Below are positions 1 to 6,968 of a DNA stretch of 11,944 nucleotides, piece after piece; position 1 is the first letter of the stretch; every line of letters starts with the position of its first letter. The stretch lies in contig USOF01000015.1 in assembly GCA_900556285.1 (NCBI GenBank), forward strand, positions 1 to 11,944, written 5' to 3'. The translations under genes and the position numbers were made by a program. The DNA is from an uncultured Collinsella sp. GTDB lineage: Bacteria > Actinomycetota > Coriobacteriia > Coriobacteriales > Coriobacteriaceae. Under the pieces are notes generated by a model that was not told the DNA's origin, made no database searches, and saw only the letters and a list, made by a program, of their open reading frames with translations.

Positions 1-93
1 GACCAGAAGGTCAATGCCGCCTCGTTTCAAGGCACCTTGCTCGCTCTGGCGGGCTTTCGCTGTCGGTGCCAAAACATCGGCGTTGCCTTGATT

Positions 94-118
94 CAAACCT
101 GCCAAAAAGGGACAGGTT
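94..118. repeat. Short REP-like hairpin with GGGACAGG core
   Basis: Arms AAACCTG and CAGGTTT pair perfectly around an A-rich centre that contains AAAAAGGGACAGG. The core is close to AAAGGGGACAGG in the repeats at 8086-8121 and 8918-8950, so these appear to be members of one interspersed family (inference from this window alone). Confidence 0.5.
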
Positions 119-162
119 TATTTTGGTCGGTATTATCTGGGCAAACGTGGCCGTCTATCGCG

Positions 163-224
163 ATGTAGTCGTTGGGGACGTTCTTGTTTGACTAGTCGTT
201 TAAGAACGTCCCCAACGACTACAT
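163..224. repeat. Perfect 23-bp inverted repeat hairpin
   Basis: The left arm is 163-185 and the right arm 202-224, complementary over all 23 bases with a 16-base loop. The octamer TAGTCGTT occurs in the left arm (166-173) and again in the loop (193-200), and the loop holds the palindrome GACTAGTC (190-197). There is no T-run on either side, so it does not look like a simple terminator; a mobile, REP-like or MITE-like element is more likely. Confidence 0.7.
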
Positions 225-229
225 GGCAT

Positions 230-299
230 GAGAGTGGATAATCTCCCGGTTTGAGTCTGCATTCAAGCTCAAAGTGGGAGATTATCCACTCTCGTTTTT
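230..299 (+). terminator. Long hairpin followed by T5, possible terminator
   Basis: Arms 230-247 and 276-293 are perfectly complementary over 18 bp. After a short mismatch the stem continues as TTTGAG (250-255) with CTCAAA (268-273), leaving a 12-base loop. GTTTTTG follows on plus (294-300), which suits termination of plus-strand transcripts arriving from the left. On minus it lies just past the pdxT stop codon but has no U-tract on that strand, so it may instead be a repeat or a bidirectional stop. Confidence 0.5.
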
Positions 300-306
300 G
301 TTCTAC

Positions 307-894
307 CTACATTTGCAGGAACAGTTCGTGGAGGCGGGTGTCTTCGTCGAGCTCGGGGTGGAAGGTGACGCCGAGCTGGTTGCCGTGGCGGGCGGCGACG
401 ATGCGACCGTCGACTTCGGCTAGGGCCTCAGTGTCGCCGTGCACTTCGACGATGCGGGGCGCGCGGATAAACGTCAGCGGCACCTCACCGTCGATACCGC
501 CTACCTGCCCCTTGGTGCGAAAGCTGCCGAGCTGTCTGCCGTAAGCATTGCGCTCAACGAGCACATCCATGGTTGCCAAACGCGGCGTGCCCTTATCGTC
601 ATGGGCGGCAAGATCGCGCGCCAACAGAATCAAGCCGGCGCAGGTGCCCAGGACGGGCATGCCCTCAACAATGCGGGTGCGAAGCTCATCGAGCATACCA
701 AGCTCGGCAAGTAACTTGCCCTGAACGGTGGACTCGCCGCCGGGGAGGACCAGGCGGTCAAAGTTCTGCTGCAAATCGGCCGCCTGCCTCAGCTCGATAC
801 AACGTGCGCCCAGCTCGGACAGTCTTGCCTCGTGCTCGGCAAAAGCGCCCTGGACCGCCAGCACGGCGACCGTTTGGTCTGCATAATCGCTCAT
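307..894 (-). CDS. pdxT: PLP synthase glutaminase subunit PdxT
   Basis: Glutamine amidotransferase (class I-like, SNO family) that releases ammonia from glutamine and channels it to PdxS for pyridoxal 5'-phosphate synthesis in the cytoplasm. Visible in the 195-residue product: the oxyanion-hole segment LVLPGGEST (48-56), nucleophile Cys85 in GTCAGL, the family motif RNAYGRQLGSF (115-125), FIRAPRI (142-148), and catalytic His179 and Glu181 in FHPEL. Length is normal for the family (about 185-200). The start is supported by AAAGGA seven bases upstream of ATG. It lies 20 bases after the pdxS stop on the same strand, so the two are almost certainly co-transcribed. Nothing looks damaged. Confidence 0.97.
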   Translation of the reverse strand: MSDYADQTVAVLAVQGAFAEHEARLSELGARCIELRQAADLQQNFDRLVLPGGESTVQGKLLAELGMLDELRTRIVEGMPVLGTCAGLILLARDLAAHDDKGTPRLATMDVLVERNAYGRQLGSFRTKGQVGGIDGEVPLTFIRAPRIVEVHGDTEALAEVDGRIVAARHGNQLGVTFHPELDEDTRLHELFLQM

Positions 895-914
895 GTGCGA
901 TCCTTTCTGCTGGA

Positions 915-1805
915 CTAGCGCCCGCGCTCCTCCATGATGATCTCGATTTCGTCGGCGTTGATGCCCACCATGGCCTCGCCCAGGTCCTCCGAAAGCTCGG
1001 CGATGAGCTTGGCGTCGGTGAAGTTTGCCACGGCCTTGACGATGGCGGCGGCGCGCTTGGCGGGGTCGCCGCTCTTAAAGATGCCCGAGCCAACAAAGAC
1101 GCCCTCGGCGCCCAGCTGCATCATCAGCGCGGCGTCGGCGGGGGTCGCGACTCCGCCGGCGGCAAAGTTTACGACGGGGAGCTTGCCCGTGGCATGGACC
1201 CCGCGCACCAGCTCGACCGGAACCTGCAGCTGCTTGGCTGCCTCAAAGAGCTCGTCGTCGCGCAGAGCAACAACGTCGCGGATCTGCTTTTGGATCTTGC
1301 GCATATGGCGCACGGCCTGAACGACGTCGCCCGTGCCCGGCTCGCCCTTGGTGCGAATCATCGTGGCGCCCTCGGCAACACGGCGCAACGCCTCGCCCAG
1401 ATCGCGGGCGCCGCAGACAAACGGCACGTCAAACTGGGTCTTGTCGATGTGATAGACATCATCGGCGGGGGAGAGGACCTCGGATTCGTCGATGTAGTCG
1501 ATTTCGATGGCCTGCAGGATCTGCGCCTCGACAATGTGGCCGATGCGGCACTTGGCCATAACGGGGATGGAGACGGCCTCCTGGATGCCCTTGATCATCT
1601 TGGGGTCGCTCATGCGCGAGACGCCGCCTGCGGCACGGATATCGGCCGGGATGCGCTCGAGTGCCATGACGGCGCAGGCACCCGCCTCCTCGGCGATGCG
1701 CGCCTGCTCGGGTGTGGTGACGTCCATGATGACGCCGCCCTTGAGCATCTGCGCGAGCTCGCGATTGAGTTTGACGCGATCGGCCTTGCTGGTCTGTTCT
1801 GCCAT
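915..1805 (-). CDS. pdxS: PLP synthase synthase subunit PdxS
   Basis: Synthase subunit (SNZ family, TIM barrel, dodecameric) that makes pyridoxal 5'-phosphate from ribose 5-phosphate, glyceraldehyde 3-phosphate and ammonia supplied by PdxT. Nearly invariant family segments are seen: GGVIMDV with Asp28, [20 protein letters not shown] (45-64), VMAKCRIGH with Lys85 (the lysine corresponding to B. subtilis Lys81, which binds the pentose), and TKGEPGTG with Lys153 (corresponding to Lys149). I place the start at the ATG beginning MAEQ, because AAGGGAG sits five bases before it, giving 296 residues, the usual family size. The frame stays open 14 codons further upstream with no ribosome-binding site. 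It is the first gene of the pdxST operon and is divergent from the regulator at 1951. Confidence 0.97.
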   Translation of the reverse strand: MAEQTSKADRVKLNRELAQMLKGGVIMDVTTPEQARIAEEAGACAVMALERIPADIRAAGGVSRMSDPKMIKGIQEAVSIPVMAKCRIGHIVEAQILQAIEIDYIDESEVLSPADDVYHIDKTQFDVPFVCGARDLGEALRRVAEGATMIRTKGEPGTGDVVQAVRHMRKIQKQIRDVVALRDDELFEAAKQLQVPVELVRGVHATGKLPVVNFAAGGVATPADAALMMQLGAEGVFVGSGIFKSGDPAKRAAAIVKAVANFTDAKLIAELSEDLGEAMVGINADEIEIIMEERGR

Positions 1806-1864
1806 GGTTGCTCCCTTGGTTGGCATGTACATTGCTTGACGGAACATCCTATCGGGGAGCTGGG

Positions 1865-1894
1865 TTTGGCGAAATACTCAGTTTTCGAGATAAT
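1865..1894 (+). promoter_or_regulatory. Candidate promoter of pdxR
   Basis: TTTGGC (1865-1870) and GATAAT (1889-1894) are separated by 18 bases and point to the regulator gene. The same AT-rich box read on minus gives TATTAT (1890-1895), a plausible -10 for pdxS, with only a poor -35 upstream of it. That would suit an activator-dependent pdxST promoter overlapping the regulator's own. Promoter positions are inferred from consensus matching by eye. Confidence 0.4.
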
Positions 1895-1895
1895 A

Positions 1896-1939
1896 ACAAG
1901 GTCAGACTAATGCCAGATTGAATGATTCGATAAGGTCAG
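1896..1939. promoter_or_regulatory. Direct repeat pair, candidate PdxR operator
   Basis: The 10-mer ACAAGGTCAG (1896-1905) recurs as ATAAGGTCAG (1930-1939), same orientation, 34 bases start to start, inside the divergent pdxS/pdxR control region. MocR-type regulators such as GabR bind paired direct repeats, so this is the natural operator candidate. The first copy would overlap the regulator's own transcription start, which fits autorepression; relative to the proposed pdxS start the copies lie around -19 and -53. The repeat is seen; the role is inferred. Confidence 0.5.
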
Positions 1940-1950
1940 GTGATAGACCC

Positions 1951-3366
1951 ATGCTTGACTACAATTTGGAAAATCGCGGCGAAGCATCGCTTTATGAGTA
2001 TGTTTACCAGCAAATTCGCGATGATATTGTTGCCGGGCGCATTGCGGCAGGGGAGCATCTGCCGTCTAAGCGCGCCTTTGCGAGTCATCTGGGTATCAGT
2101 GTCATTACCATCGAGAATGCATATAGCCAGTTGCTTGCCGAGGGTTATATTTGCTCAATGCCGCGTCGTGGCTACTACGCGTGCGAGCTTCCGGATGCGC
2201 CGGTTTTGGCTTTGGCTGCGGGGGATATCGACCGAGATGCCGTCCCTGTTGGTCCCAGCGCGCATGATGTCAACGGACAGATCGAGCGATTTGATGCGCT
2301 TTCTCCTTCCGCTTTGGAGGCGGCGCGGCTTTGGCAAAGTGCGCTACGGGCGACGCTGACGTCCGAAGATGAGCGTGAAATCTTTTCGCCCGCACCGGCG
2401 CAGGGCACCGCTCGACTGCGACGTGCGATTGCGCACCATCTGCGCGGGACAAGGGGCATGAATGTCAATCCCGACAATATCGTTATCGGTGCGGGCGCCC
2501 AGCTGCTCGATACCATGTTGGTTCAGTTGCTTGGCGCGGACAAGGTGTATGCCGTCGAGGATCCAGGCTATTTGCGCTTGACGCGCATCTATCAGGCCAT
2601 GGGTTGCGAAGTGCGGCATGCCCCGTTGGATGCTGAGGGCGTGGACTTGAGCGCGCTGCAGAAAACCGGGACCGATGTCCTTCATCTGATGCCGTCTCAT
2701 CAGTATCCGACCGGTCTTGTGACGAGCATTGCACGTCGCTATGCGTTGCTGAGCTGGGCCGCCGAGCGGCCGGGTCGGTATCTCATCGAAGACGACTTTG
2801 ATTGTGAGTTTCGCCTTGCCGGCAAGCCGATTCCCGCGCTCGCGTCGATCGATGCCGCTCAATCGGTCATCTATACCAACACGTTTTCGAAGAGCCTTTC
2901 ATCGGCGTTGCGTTTGGCGTACATGGTGTTGCCCGATGAGCTGATGGAACGGTTTGGGCGCGACCTTGGTTTTTACGCTTCGTCGGTGAGCTCTGTTGAC
3001 CAGGTCGCTTTAGCGCGCTTGCTGGAATCGGGTGATTACGAGCGGCATGTGAACCGCGTGCGCGTGCGTGCTCGCGAGACACGCGATGGCCTGGCAGCGC
3101 TTGTACGGAAAGCGTTTCCGGCAGGGGAGGTCTCGATCGAGCATGCAGACGCGGGCCTTTACTGCACTGTTGCCCTGGCCGAGGACAAGGCGGGGGAGAG
3201 TTTCGCGAAGGCTCTCGCTGACGCTCGTATTTCCTATGTCAACATCGCCGATTGCCTGTGGACGGCTGATCGGGCATCGACTAAGAACGCTCCATCTCGC
3301 GTCCTCATACAATACGACGACCTGAGCCCTCAGTCGCTCAGTGTTCTTCAAGAGCAGCTGCAATAA
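1951..3366 (+). CDS. pdxR: MocR/PdxR-type GntR transcriptional regulator
   Basis: PLP-sensing regulator with an N-terminal GntR winged helix (about residues 13-78, containing LPSKRAFASHLGIS and the wing PRRGYY) joined to an aminotransferase-fold domain. Class I aminotransferase landmarks are visible: EDPGYLRL, MPSHQYPTG, IEDDFDCEFR with Asp281/Asp282, and NTFSKSLSSALRLAY with the PLP-binding Lys314. I choose the ATG at 1951 (471 residues) because AGGTGA lies seven bases before it; an in-frame TTG at 1918 lacks such a site. Divergence from pdxST makes it the likely activator of that operon, as known for PdxR in Corynebacterium glutamicum and Listeria. The identification as PdxR rather than another MocR rests on this context. 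Confidence 0.88.
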   Translation: MLDYNLENRGEASLYEYVYQQIRDDIVAGRIAAGEHLPSKRAFASHLGISVITIENAYSQLLAEGYICSMPRRGYYACELPDAPVLALAAGDIDRDAVPVGPSAHDVNGQIERFDALSPSALEAARLWQSALRATLTSEDEREIFSPAPAQGTARLRRAIAHHLRGTRGMNVNPDNIVIGAGAQLLDTMLVQLLGADKVYAVEDPGYLRLTRIYQAMGCEVRHAPLDAEGVDLSALQKTGTDVLHLMPSHQYPTGLVTSIARRYALLSWAAERPGRYLIEDDFDCEFRLAGKPIPALASIDAAQSVIYTNTFSKSLSSALRLAYMVLPDELMERFGRDLGFYASSVSSVDQVALARLLESGDYERHVNRVRVRARETRDGLAALVRKAFPAGEVSIEHADAGLYCTVALAEDKAGESFAKALADARISYVNIADCLWTADRASTKNAPSRVLIQYDDLSPQSLSVLQEQLQ

Positions 3367-3377
3367 GCCCACGAAGA

Positions 3378-3403
3378 AGGCCCGAACCATGCGGTCCGGG
3401 CCT
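3378..3403. terminator. Bidirectional terminator between convergent genes
   Basis: AGGCCCG (3378-3384) pairs with CGGGCCT (3397-3403), with an inner ACC/GGT stem and an ATGC loop. It lies between the convergent regulator (stop at 3366) and rubrerythrin (stop at 3438). On minus the stem is followed by a modest T-rich stretch (TTCTTCG), so it mainly suits rubrerythrin. Confidence 0.6.
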
Positions 3404-3437
3404 CATCGAGCTAGAGGTTATGTCTCAGGCAGTTGGC

Positions 3438-3998
3438 TTAGCCAAAGTAGCGCTTGAGCAGGCCAGCGAAAGCCTTGCCGTGGCGAGCTTCGTCGCGAGC
3501 CATCTCGTGCACGGTGTCGTGGATGGCATCGAGACCAGCGGCCTTGGCACGCTTGGCAAGATCGGTCTTGCCGGCGGTGGCGCCATTCTCGGCTTCAACG
3601 CGCATTTCGAGGTTCTTCTTGGTGGAGTCGGTCACGACCTCGCCCAGGAGCTCGGCGAACTTGGCGGCATGCTCTGCCTCCTCGTGGGCAGCCTTCTCCC
3701 AGTACAGGCCGATCTCGGGATAGCCCTCGCGATGAGCGACGCGAGCCATGGCCAGGTACATACCGACCTCGGAGCACTCGCCCTCAAAGTTGGCACGCAG
3801 GTCGGCAACGATGTCCTCGGAGACGCCCTCCATCTTGGCGACGCCCACGACGTGCTCGGCAGCCCACTCGAGCTGGCCCTCCTCCTGCTTCAGGAAACGA
3901 GAACCGGGAACACCGCACTGGGGGCACTTGAAGTCCTCGGGCAGCTGGTCGCCGTCGAACTCTTCCACATAACCGCAAACGGGGCAAACAAACTTCAT
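3438..3998 (-). CDS. rbr: Reverse rubrerythrin (rubredoxin-ferritin-like)
   Basis: Cytoplasmic non-haem diiron protein expected to reduce hydrogen peroxide to water. The 186-residue product starts with a rubredoxin-type iron site, CPVCGY (Cys5, Cys8) and CPQCGVP (Cys25, Cys28), and continues with a four-helix ferritin-like domain (about 65-185) showing candidate iron ligands in [11 protein letters not shown] (Glu74/Glu77), HEEAEH (105-110), EMRVEAEN (131-138) and DEARH (169-173). Classical rubrerythrins carry the rubredoxin at the C-terminus; here the order is reversed, as in the clostridial reverse rubrerythrins known as NADH-dependent peroxidases. The start is fixed by AAAGGA upstream of the ATG that begins [10 protein letters not shown]; the longer open frame has no homologous residues. 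It stands alone, with its own promoter and a structured leader. Confidence 0.95.
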   Translation of the reverse strand: MKFVCPVCGYVEEFDGDQLPEDFKCPQCGVPGSRFLKQEEGQLEWAAEHVVGVAKMEGVSEDIVADLRANFEGECSEVGMYLAMARVAHREGYPEIGLYWEKAAHEEAEHAAKFAELLGEVVTDSTKKNLEMRVEAENGATAGKTDLAKRAKAAGLDAIHDTVHEMARDEARHGKAFAGLLKRYFG

Positions 3999-4033
3999 GA
4001 TTCGATCCTTTCGATCGATGGCGATTGTGCGCT

Positions 4034-4064
4034 CGTCCGGTCCCGTAAGGGCCCTCTCCGGACG
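4034..4064 (-). promoter_or_regulatory. Inverted repeat in the rubrerythrin leader
   Basis: CGTCCGG (4034-4040) and CCGGACG (4058-4064) are perfectly complementary, with an inner CCC/GGG stem closing a GTAA loop on plus (TTAC on the mRNA). It lies 36 bases upstream of the rubrerythrin start and inside the predicted 5' leader. It could be a regulator-binding dyad or an mRNA hairpin; there is no U-tract, so attenuation by termination is unlikely. Confidence 0.4.
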
Positions 4065-4082
4065 TGCGTCTTGACGAGTTCT

Positions 4083-4110
4083 ATTATCCATAAATGCAAC
4101 CAAATGTGAA
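4083..4110 (-). promoter_or_regulatory. Promoter of rubrerythrin
   Basis: On minus, TTCACA (complement of 4105-4110) and GATAAT (complement of 4083-4088) are 16 bases apart, each five of six to the housekeeping sigma consensus. Transcription would start near 4076, giving a leader of about 78 bases. The nonamer CCTATTAGG just upstream (4112-4120) is palindromic. Confidence 0.6.
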
Positions 4111-4202
4111 GCCTATTAGGAATGATTTTTAATAAAACAATTTCGAGATATGAAGATGTTGATTGATTAACGATTGGGAGGCCGTCTGCGATCTTTGCTG
4201 AG

Positions 4203-4236
4203 TACAATCAGGCGAGCAAATGTTGACCTATCAACA
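4203..4236 (+). promoter_or_regulatory. Candidate -10 and operator dyad of adh operon
   Basis: TACAAT (4203-4208) is a possible -10 box; no convincing -35 is seen. Thirteen bases on lies TGTTGA-CCTA-TCAACA (4221-4236), a perfect 6-bp dyad between the presumed start point and the ribosome-binding site. The position suits a repressor site. I do not recognise which regulator family would bind it. Confidence 0.4.
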
Positions 4237-4254
4237 AATGAAGGAGTTTCCTTT

Positions 4255-5475
4255 ATGCATCTAGCCCGTCGTGCCTGGTGCCGAACATATCAGACGGTTT
4301 TTCGCATTGCATTGCCGATCCTGCCCTATACCGAGCCGCGCATTTTAGAGCATGCCGAGGATGTGCCCGCGGTGCTTCAAAAGCGCTCGATCCAGAAGGT
4401 CCTTATCGTGACGGATCCCGGCATTGCCCGTCTGGGGCTCACGGCACCGCTCGAGGCGGCGCTCGCATCCAGGGGGATTGGCGTTACGGTCTATGCCGAA
4501 ACGCGTGCAAACCCCACGGTTTCAAACGTGGAGGAAGCGGCGTTCCTGTATCGAGAGAGTGCCTGCCGGGCCATTATCGGCTTTGGCGGAGGATCAGCCA
4601 TGGACTGCGCCAAGGGCGTGGGCGCACGCATTGCGCAGCCAAACAAGCCCATCAACAAGATGCGCGGCCTGCTGCGGATTCATCGTCGCCTGCCGCTGCT
4701 CATCGCCGTTCCCACCACGGCGGGCACGGGAAGCGAAATCACGCTTGCGGCGGTAATTACCGATGACGAGACGCACTACAAATACCCTATTAACGACTTT
4801 GTGCTCATCCCGCGCTTTGCGGTGCACGACCCCGAGTTTACGTGCGGCTTGCCCGCTTCCATTACGGGGCAGACGGGCATGGACGCCCTGACGCATGCCG
4901 TTGAGGCCTTTATCGGGCGAAGCACCATGCCCTATACGCGTAAGATGGCGCGTCAGGCGGTCCAGCTCATCCATGACAATTTGCTCGAGGCCTATGAGCA
5001 TGGCGATAACATGCGTGCGCGTCGCAATATGCTTTCGGCGGCGTATAAGGCGGGTGTTGCCTTTACGCGCTCCTATGTTGGATACGTTCACGCCATCGCA
5101 CACAGCTTGGGTGGGCGTTACGGGATTCCGCACGGCTTGGCCAACGCTATCATCCTGCCGCATATGCTTCGCGCTTATGGTGACGCCGCCGCCCCCAAGC
5201 TTGCCGATCTTGCTCGCATGGCGGGCATTGCGCCGGCTACCGCGCAGGACAGTCTTGCGGCCGAGGCCTTTATCGATTGGGTCGACCGCATGAACGAGGC
5301 CCTGGGAATCCCCAAATATGTCTCGGGCATTCGCCGCTCCGACATTCCGCAGATGGCGGCGCATGCCGATGCCGAGGCCAATCCCCTGTACCCCGTTCCG
5401 CTTTTAATGGACCGCTTGGAGCTCGAGCATATGTACGAAGTCGTTGCAGGTGGTATGTTTGAGGGCGAGAATTAG
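4255..5475 (+). CDS. Iron-containing alcohol dehydrogenase
   Basis: Group III (iron-dependent) NAD(P)-linked alcohol dehydrogenase, cytoplasmic, interconverting an alcohol and its aldehyde; the substrate cannot be read from sequence. The 406-residue product shows the nucleotide-binding GFGGGSAMDCAKGVG (about 106-120) and VPTTAGTGSEITLAAVIT, then the metal site: Asp210 and His214 in MDALTHAVEA, His279 in YVHAIAHSLGG and His293 in GIPHGLANA. Their spacing (4, 65, 14) closely follows E. coli FucO (4, 63, 14), so all four iron ligands are present. The start is the ATG with AAGGAG eight bases upstream. The stop codon overlaps the ribosome-binding site of the aldehyde dehydrogenase eight bases downstream, so the two form an operon. 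Confidence 0.93.
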   Translation: MHLARRAWCRTYQTVFRIALPILPYTEPRILEHAEDVPAVLQKRSIQKVLIVTDPGIARLGLTAPLEAALASRGIGVTVYAETRANPTVSNVEEAAFLYRESACRAIIGFGGGSAMDCAKGVGARIAQPNKPINKMRGLLRIHRRLPLLIAVPTTAGTGSEITLAAVITDDETHYKYPINDFVLIPRFAVHDPEFTCGLPASITGQTGMDALTHAVEAFIGRSTMPYTRKMARQAVQLIHDNLLEAYEHGDNMRARRNMLSAAYKAGVAFTRSYVGYVHAIAHSLGGRYGIPHGLANAIILPHMLRAYGDAAAPKLADLARMAGIAPATAQDSLAAEAFIDWVDRMNEALGIPKYVSGIRRSDIPQMAAHADAEANPLYPVPLLMDRLELEHMYEVVAGGMFEGEN

Positions 5476-5483
5476 GAGGGTCC

Positions 5484-6863
5484 ATGAACACCGAGGAAAT
5501 TGCGCGCATCGTCGGCGATCAGCGCGCCTACTTTAAGACGCACGCCACGTTTGATGTCGATGCTCGACGTCGCGCGCTCGTGAGTTTACGCGATGCGGTG
5601 CGGGCCCACGAGGCCGATATCGCCCATGCGCTCAAGACCGATTTGGGGAAGTCGCATGACGAGGCCTATATGTGCGAGATCGGCACGTCGCTTTCCGAGA
5701 TTCGACATCAGATCGCTCATGTGGCGCGATGGAGTCGTCCGCGCCTGCGTCCGTGCGACCTCGCTAACGCCGTGAGCGTGTGCAAAACGCAAGCCGTGCC
5801 CTATGGCGTCACGCTCATCATGGCTCCGTGGAACTACCCGTTTTTGCTGACGCTCGAGCCGCTCGCCGGCGCGCTCGCCGCGGGTAACACCGTGGTTATC
5901 AAGCCGAGTGCCTATGCTCCGGCATCGAGCGCGGTGCTCAAGCAAATCTGTGAAGAGGCATTTGATCCGCGCTTGGTGACGGTCGTCGAAGGCGGGCGTG
6001 CCGAAAACGAAGCGTTGCTCGATGAGTGCTGGGACAAGATCTTCTTTACCGGTAGCGTTCCGGTCGGCAAGCTCGTCATGGAGCGTGCAAGTAAAAACCT
6101 CACACCCGTGACGCTTGAGCTGGGCGGAAAGAGTCCCTGCATCGTGGATGCGACGGCTAACTTGAAGGTCGCGGCACGCCGTATCGCCTTTGGTAAATGG
6201 CTCAACGTGGGGCAGACCTGCGTGGCGCCCGACTACCTGCTGGTCGATACGCGCGTGCACGACGAGCTGCTGGGTCTCATCAAGGAGGAGGCCCGCCGTA
6301 TGTTTGGAGAGCATCCGCTCGATAACGAGGATTACGGGCATATCGTCAACGCCAAGCATTTTGCGCGCGTGCGCGGGCTGATCGATCCCGATAAGGTCGT
6401 GCTTGGAGGCGCCGCGCGCGAGGCTTCGCTCAAGATCGAGCCGACGATTTTTGACGGCGTGTCCCCCGATGACGCCGTGATGCAGGAGGAGATTTTCGGC
6501 CCCATCTTGCCGGTGCTGACGTTTGAGAGCCTAGACGAGGCCGAGACGTTTATTACGGATCGTCCGACGCCGCTGGCCCTGTATATCTTTAGCCAAGACC
6601 GCGCAGTTCAGCAGCGCTTTGTGCGCTACGTGCCCTTTGGCGGCGGCTGCGTCAACGACACGATCATGCACCTGGCTACGAGCCATATGGGCTTTGGCGG
6701 CATGGGTGCGAGCGGTATGGGACAGTACCATGGACGCGAGAGCTTCGATACGTTTAGCCACAAGAAGAGCATCGTGAACAAGGCAACGTGGCTGGACGTG
6801 CCATTCCGTTACGCTCCTTATGCAAACTGGAAGCATAAGTTCGTGCGCATGTTTGTGCATTAG
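5484..6863 (+). CDS. Aldehyde dehydrogenase, class 3-like
   Basis: NAD(P)-dependent aldehyde dehydrogenase oxidising an aldehyde to the acid. The 459-residue length and the short N-terminus match the class 3 group (fatty or aromatic aldehyde dehydrogenases) rather than the roughly 500-residue classes. Visible features: Asn117 in APWNYPF, GNTVVIKPS, the cofactor-loop FFTGSVPVGK, general base Glu212 in TLELGGKSP, nucleophile Cys246 in GQTCVAPDY, and EEIFGPILPV (Glu335/Glu336). TAGGAGGG overlapping the preceding stop codon serves as ribosome-binding site, three bases from ATG. With the alcohol dehydrogenase upstream it would complete an alcohol-aldehyde-acid route, or detoxify aldehydes; direction and substrate are unknown. 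No membrane anchor is seen at the C-terminus. Confidence 0.93.
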   Translation: MNTEEIARIVGDQRAYFKTHATFDVDARRRALVSLRDAVRAHEADIAHALKTDLGKSHDEAYMCEIGTSLSEIRHQIAHVARWSRPRLRPCDLANAVSVCKTQAVPYGVTLIMAPWNYPFLLTLEPLAGALAAGNTVVIKPSAYAPASSAVLKQICEEAFDPRLVTVVEGGRAENEALLDECWDKIFFTGSVPVGKLVMERASKNLTPVTLELGGKSPCIVDATANLKVAARRIAFGKWLNVGQTCVAPDYLLVDTRVHDELLGLIKEEARRMFGEHPLDNEDYGHIVNAKHFARVRGLIDPDKVVLGGAAREASLKIEPTIFDGVSPDDAVMQEEIFGPILPVLTFESLDEAETFITDRPTPLALYIFSQDRAVQQRFVRYVPFGGGCVNDTIMHLATSHMGFGGMGASGMGQYHGRESFDTFSHKKSIVNKATWLDVPFRYAPYANWKHKFVRMFVH

Positions 6864-6870
6864 AAAAGGG

Positions 6871-6910
6871 TGCGGGCAATACGAACAGATGTTCCTATTG
6901 CCCGCATTTT
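6871..6910 (+). terminator. Strong Rho-independent terminator of adh-aldh operon
   Basis: TGCGGGCAATA (6871-6881) pairs with TATTGCCCGCA (6896-6906), with an inner GAAC/GTTC stem and AGAT loop, followed by TTTT (6907-6910). An AAAA run precedes it, so it may work in both directions. Confidence 0.85.
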
Positions 6911-6968
6911 GCGTTAGACTACTGCTATGGAGCACGGATGGGCCAACTCCCTTTAGAAGGGATTTGGT

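Larger units (their letters stand above)
1..306. other. Gene-free, hairpin-rich intergenic stretch
   Basis: No convincing gene is seen here. Two plus frames are open from the left edge, one to a stop at 166-168 and one to a stop at 189-191. Both run through a hairpin repeat and neither translation resembles a protein I recognise, so they may be the tail of an upstream gene or nothing. The stretch carries three separate inverted repeats (94-118, 163-224, 230-293), described individually. Confidence 0.6.

Noticed and set aside
1..191. Open plus-strand frames running in from the left edge
   Set aside because: Two frames are open at once, both cross a hairpin repeat, and neither gives a recognisable protein; a truncated gene end cannot be excluded but is not supported.
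282..290. TTATCCACT, one base off a DnaA box
   Set aside because: It is part of the arm of a long hairpin and therefore occurs twice by symmetry; there is no cluster of further boxes and no dnaA/dnaN context, so it is not an origin.
1806..1847. N-terminal extension of PdxS to the most upstream start
   Set aside because: The ATG of MAEQ has AAGGGAG at ideal spacing and gives the family's usual length; the extra 14 residues have no family counterpart.
573..1910. Long plus-strand open frame of 445 codons over pdxT/pdxS
   Set aside because: It lies antisense to two unmistakable genes with intact catalytic motifs, and its translation is low-complexity and resembles no family.
4594..5364. Minus-strand open frame of 256 codons opposite the alcohol dehydrogenase
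   Set aside because: The plus-strand gene has all iron ligands and a proper ribosome-binding site; the antisense product has no recognisable motifs.
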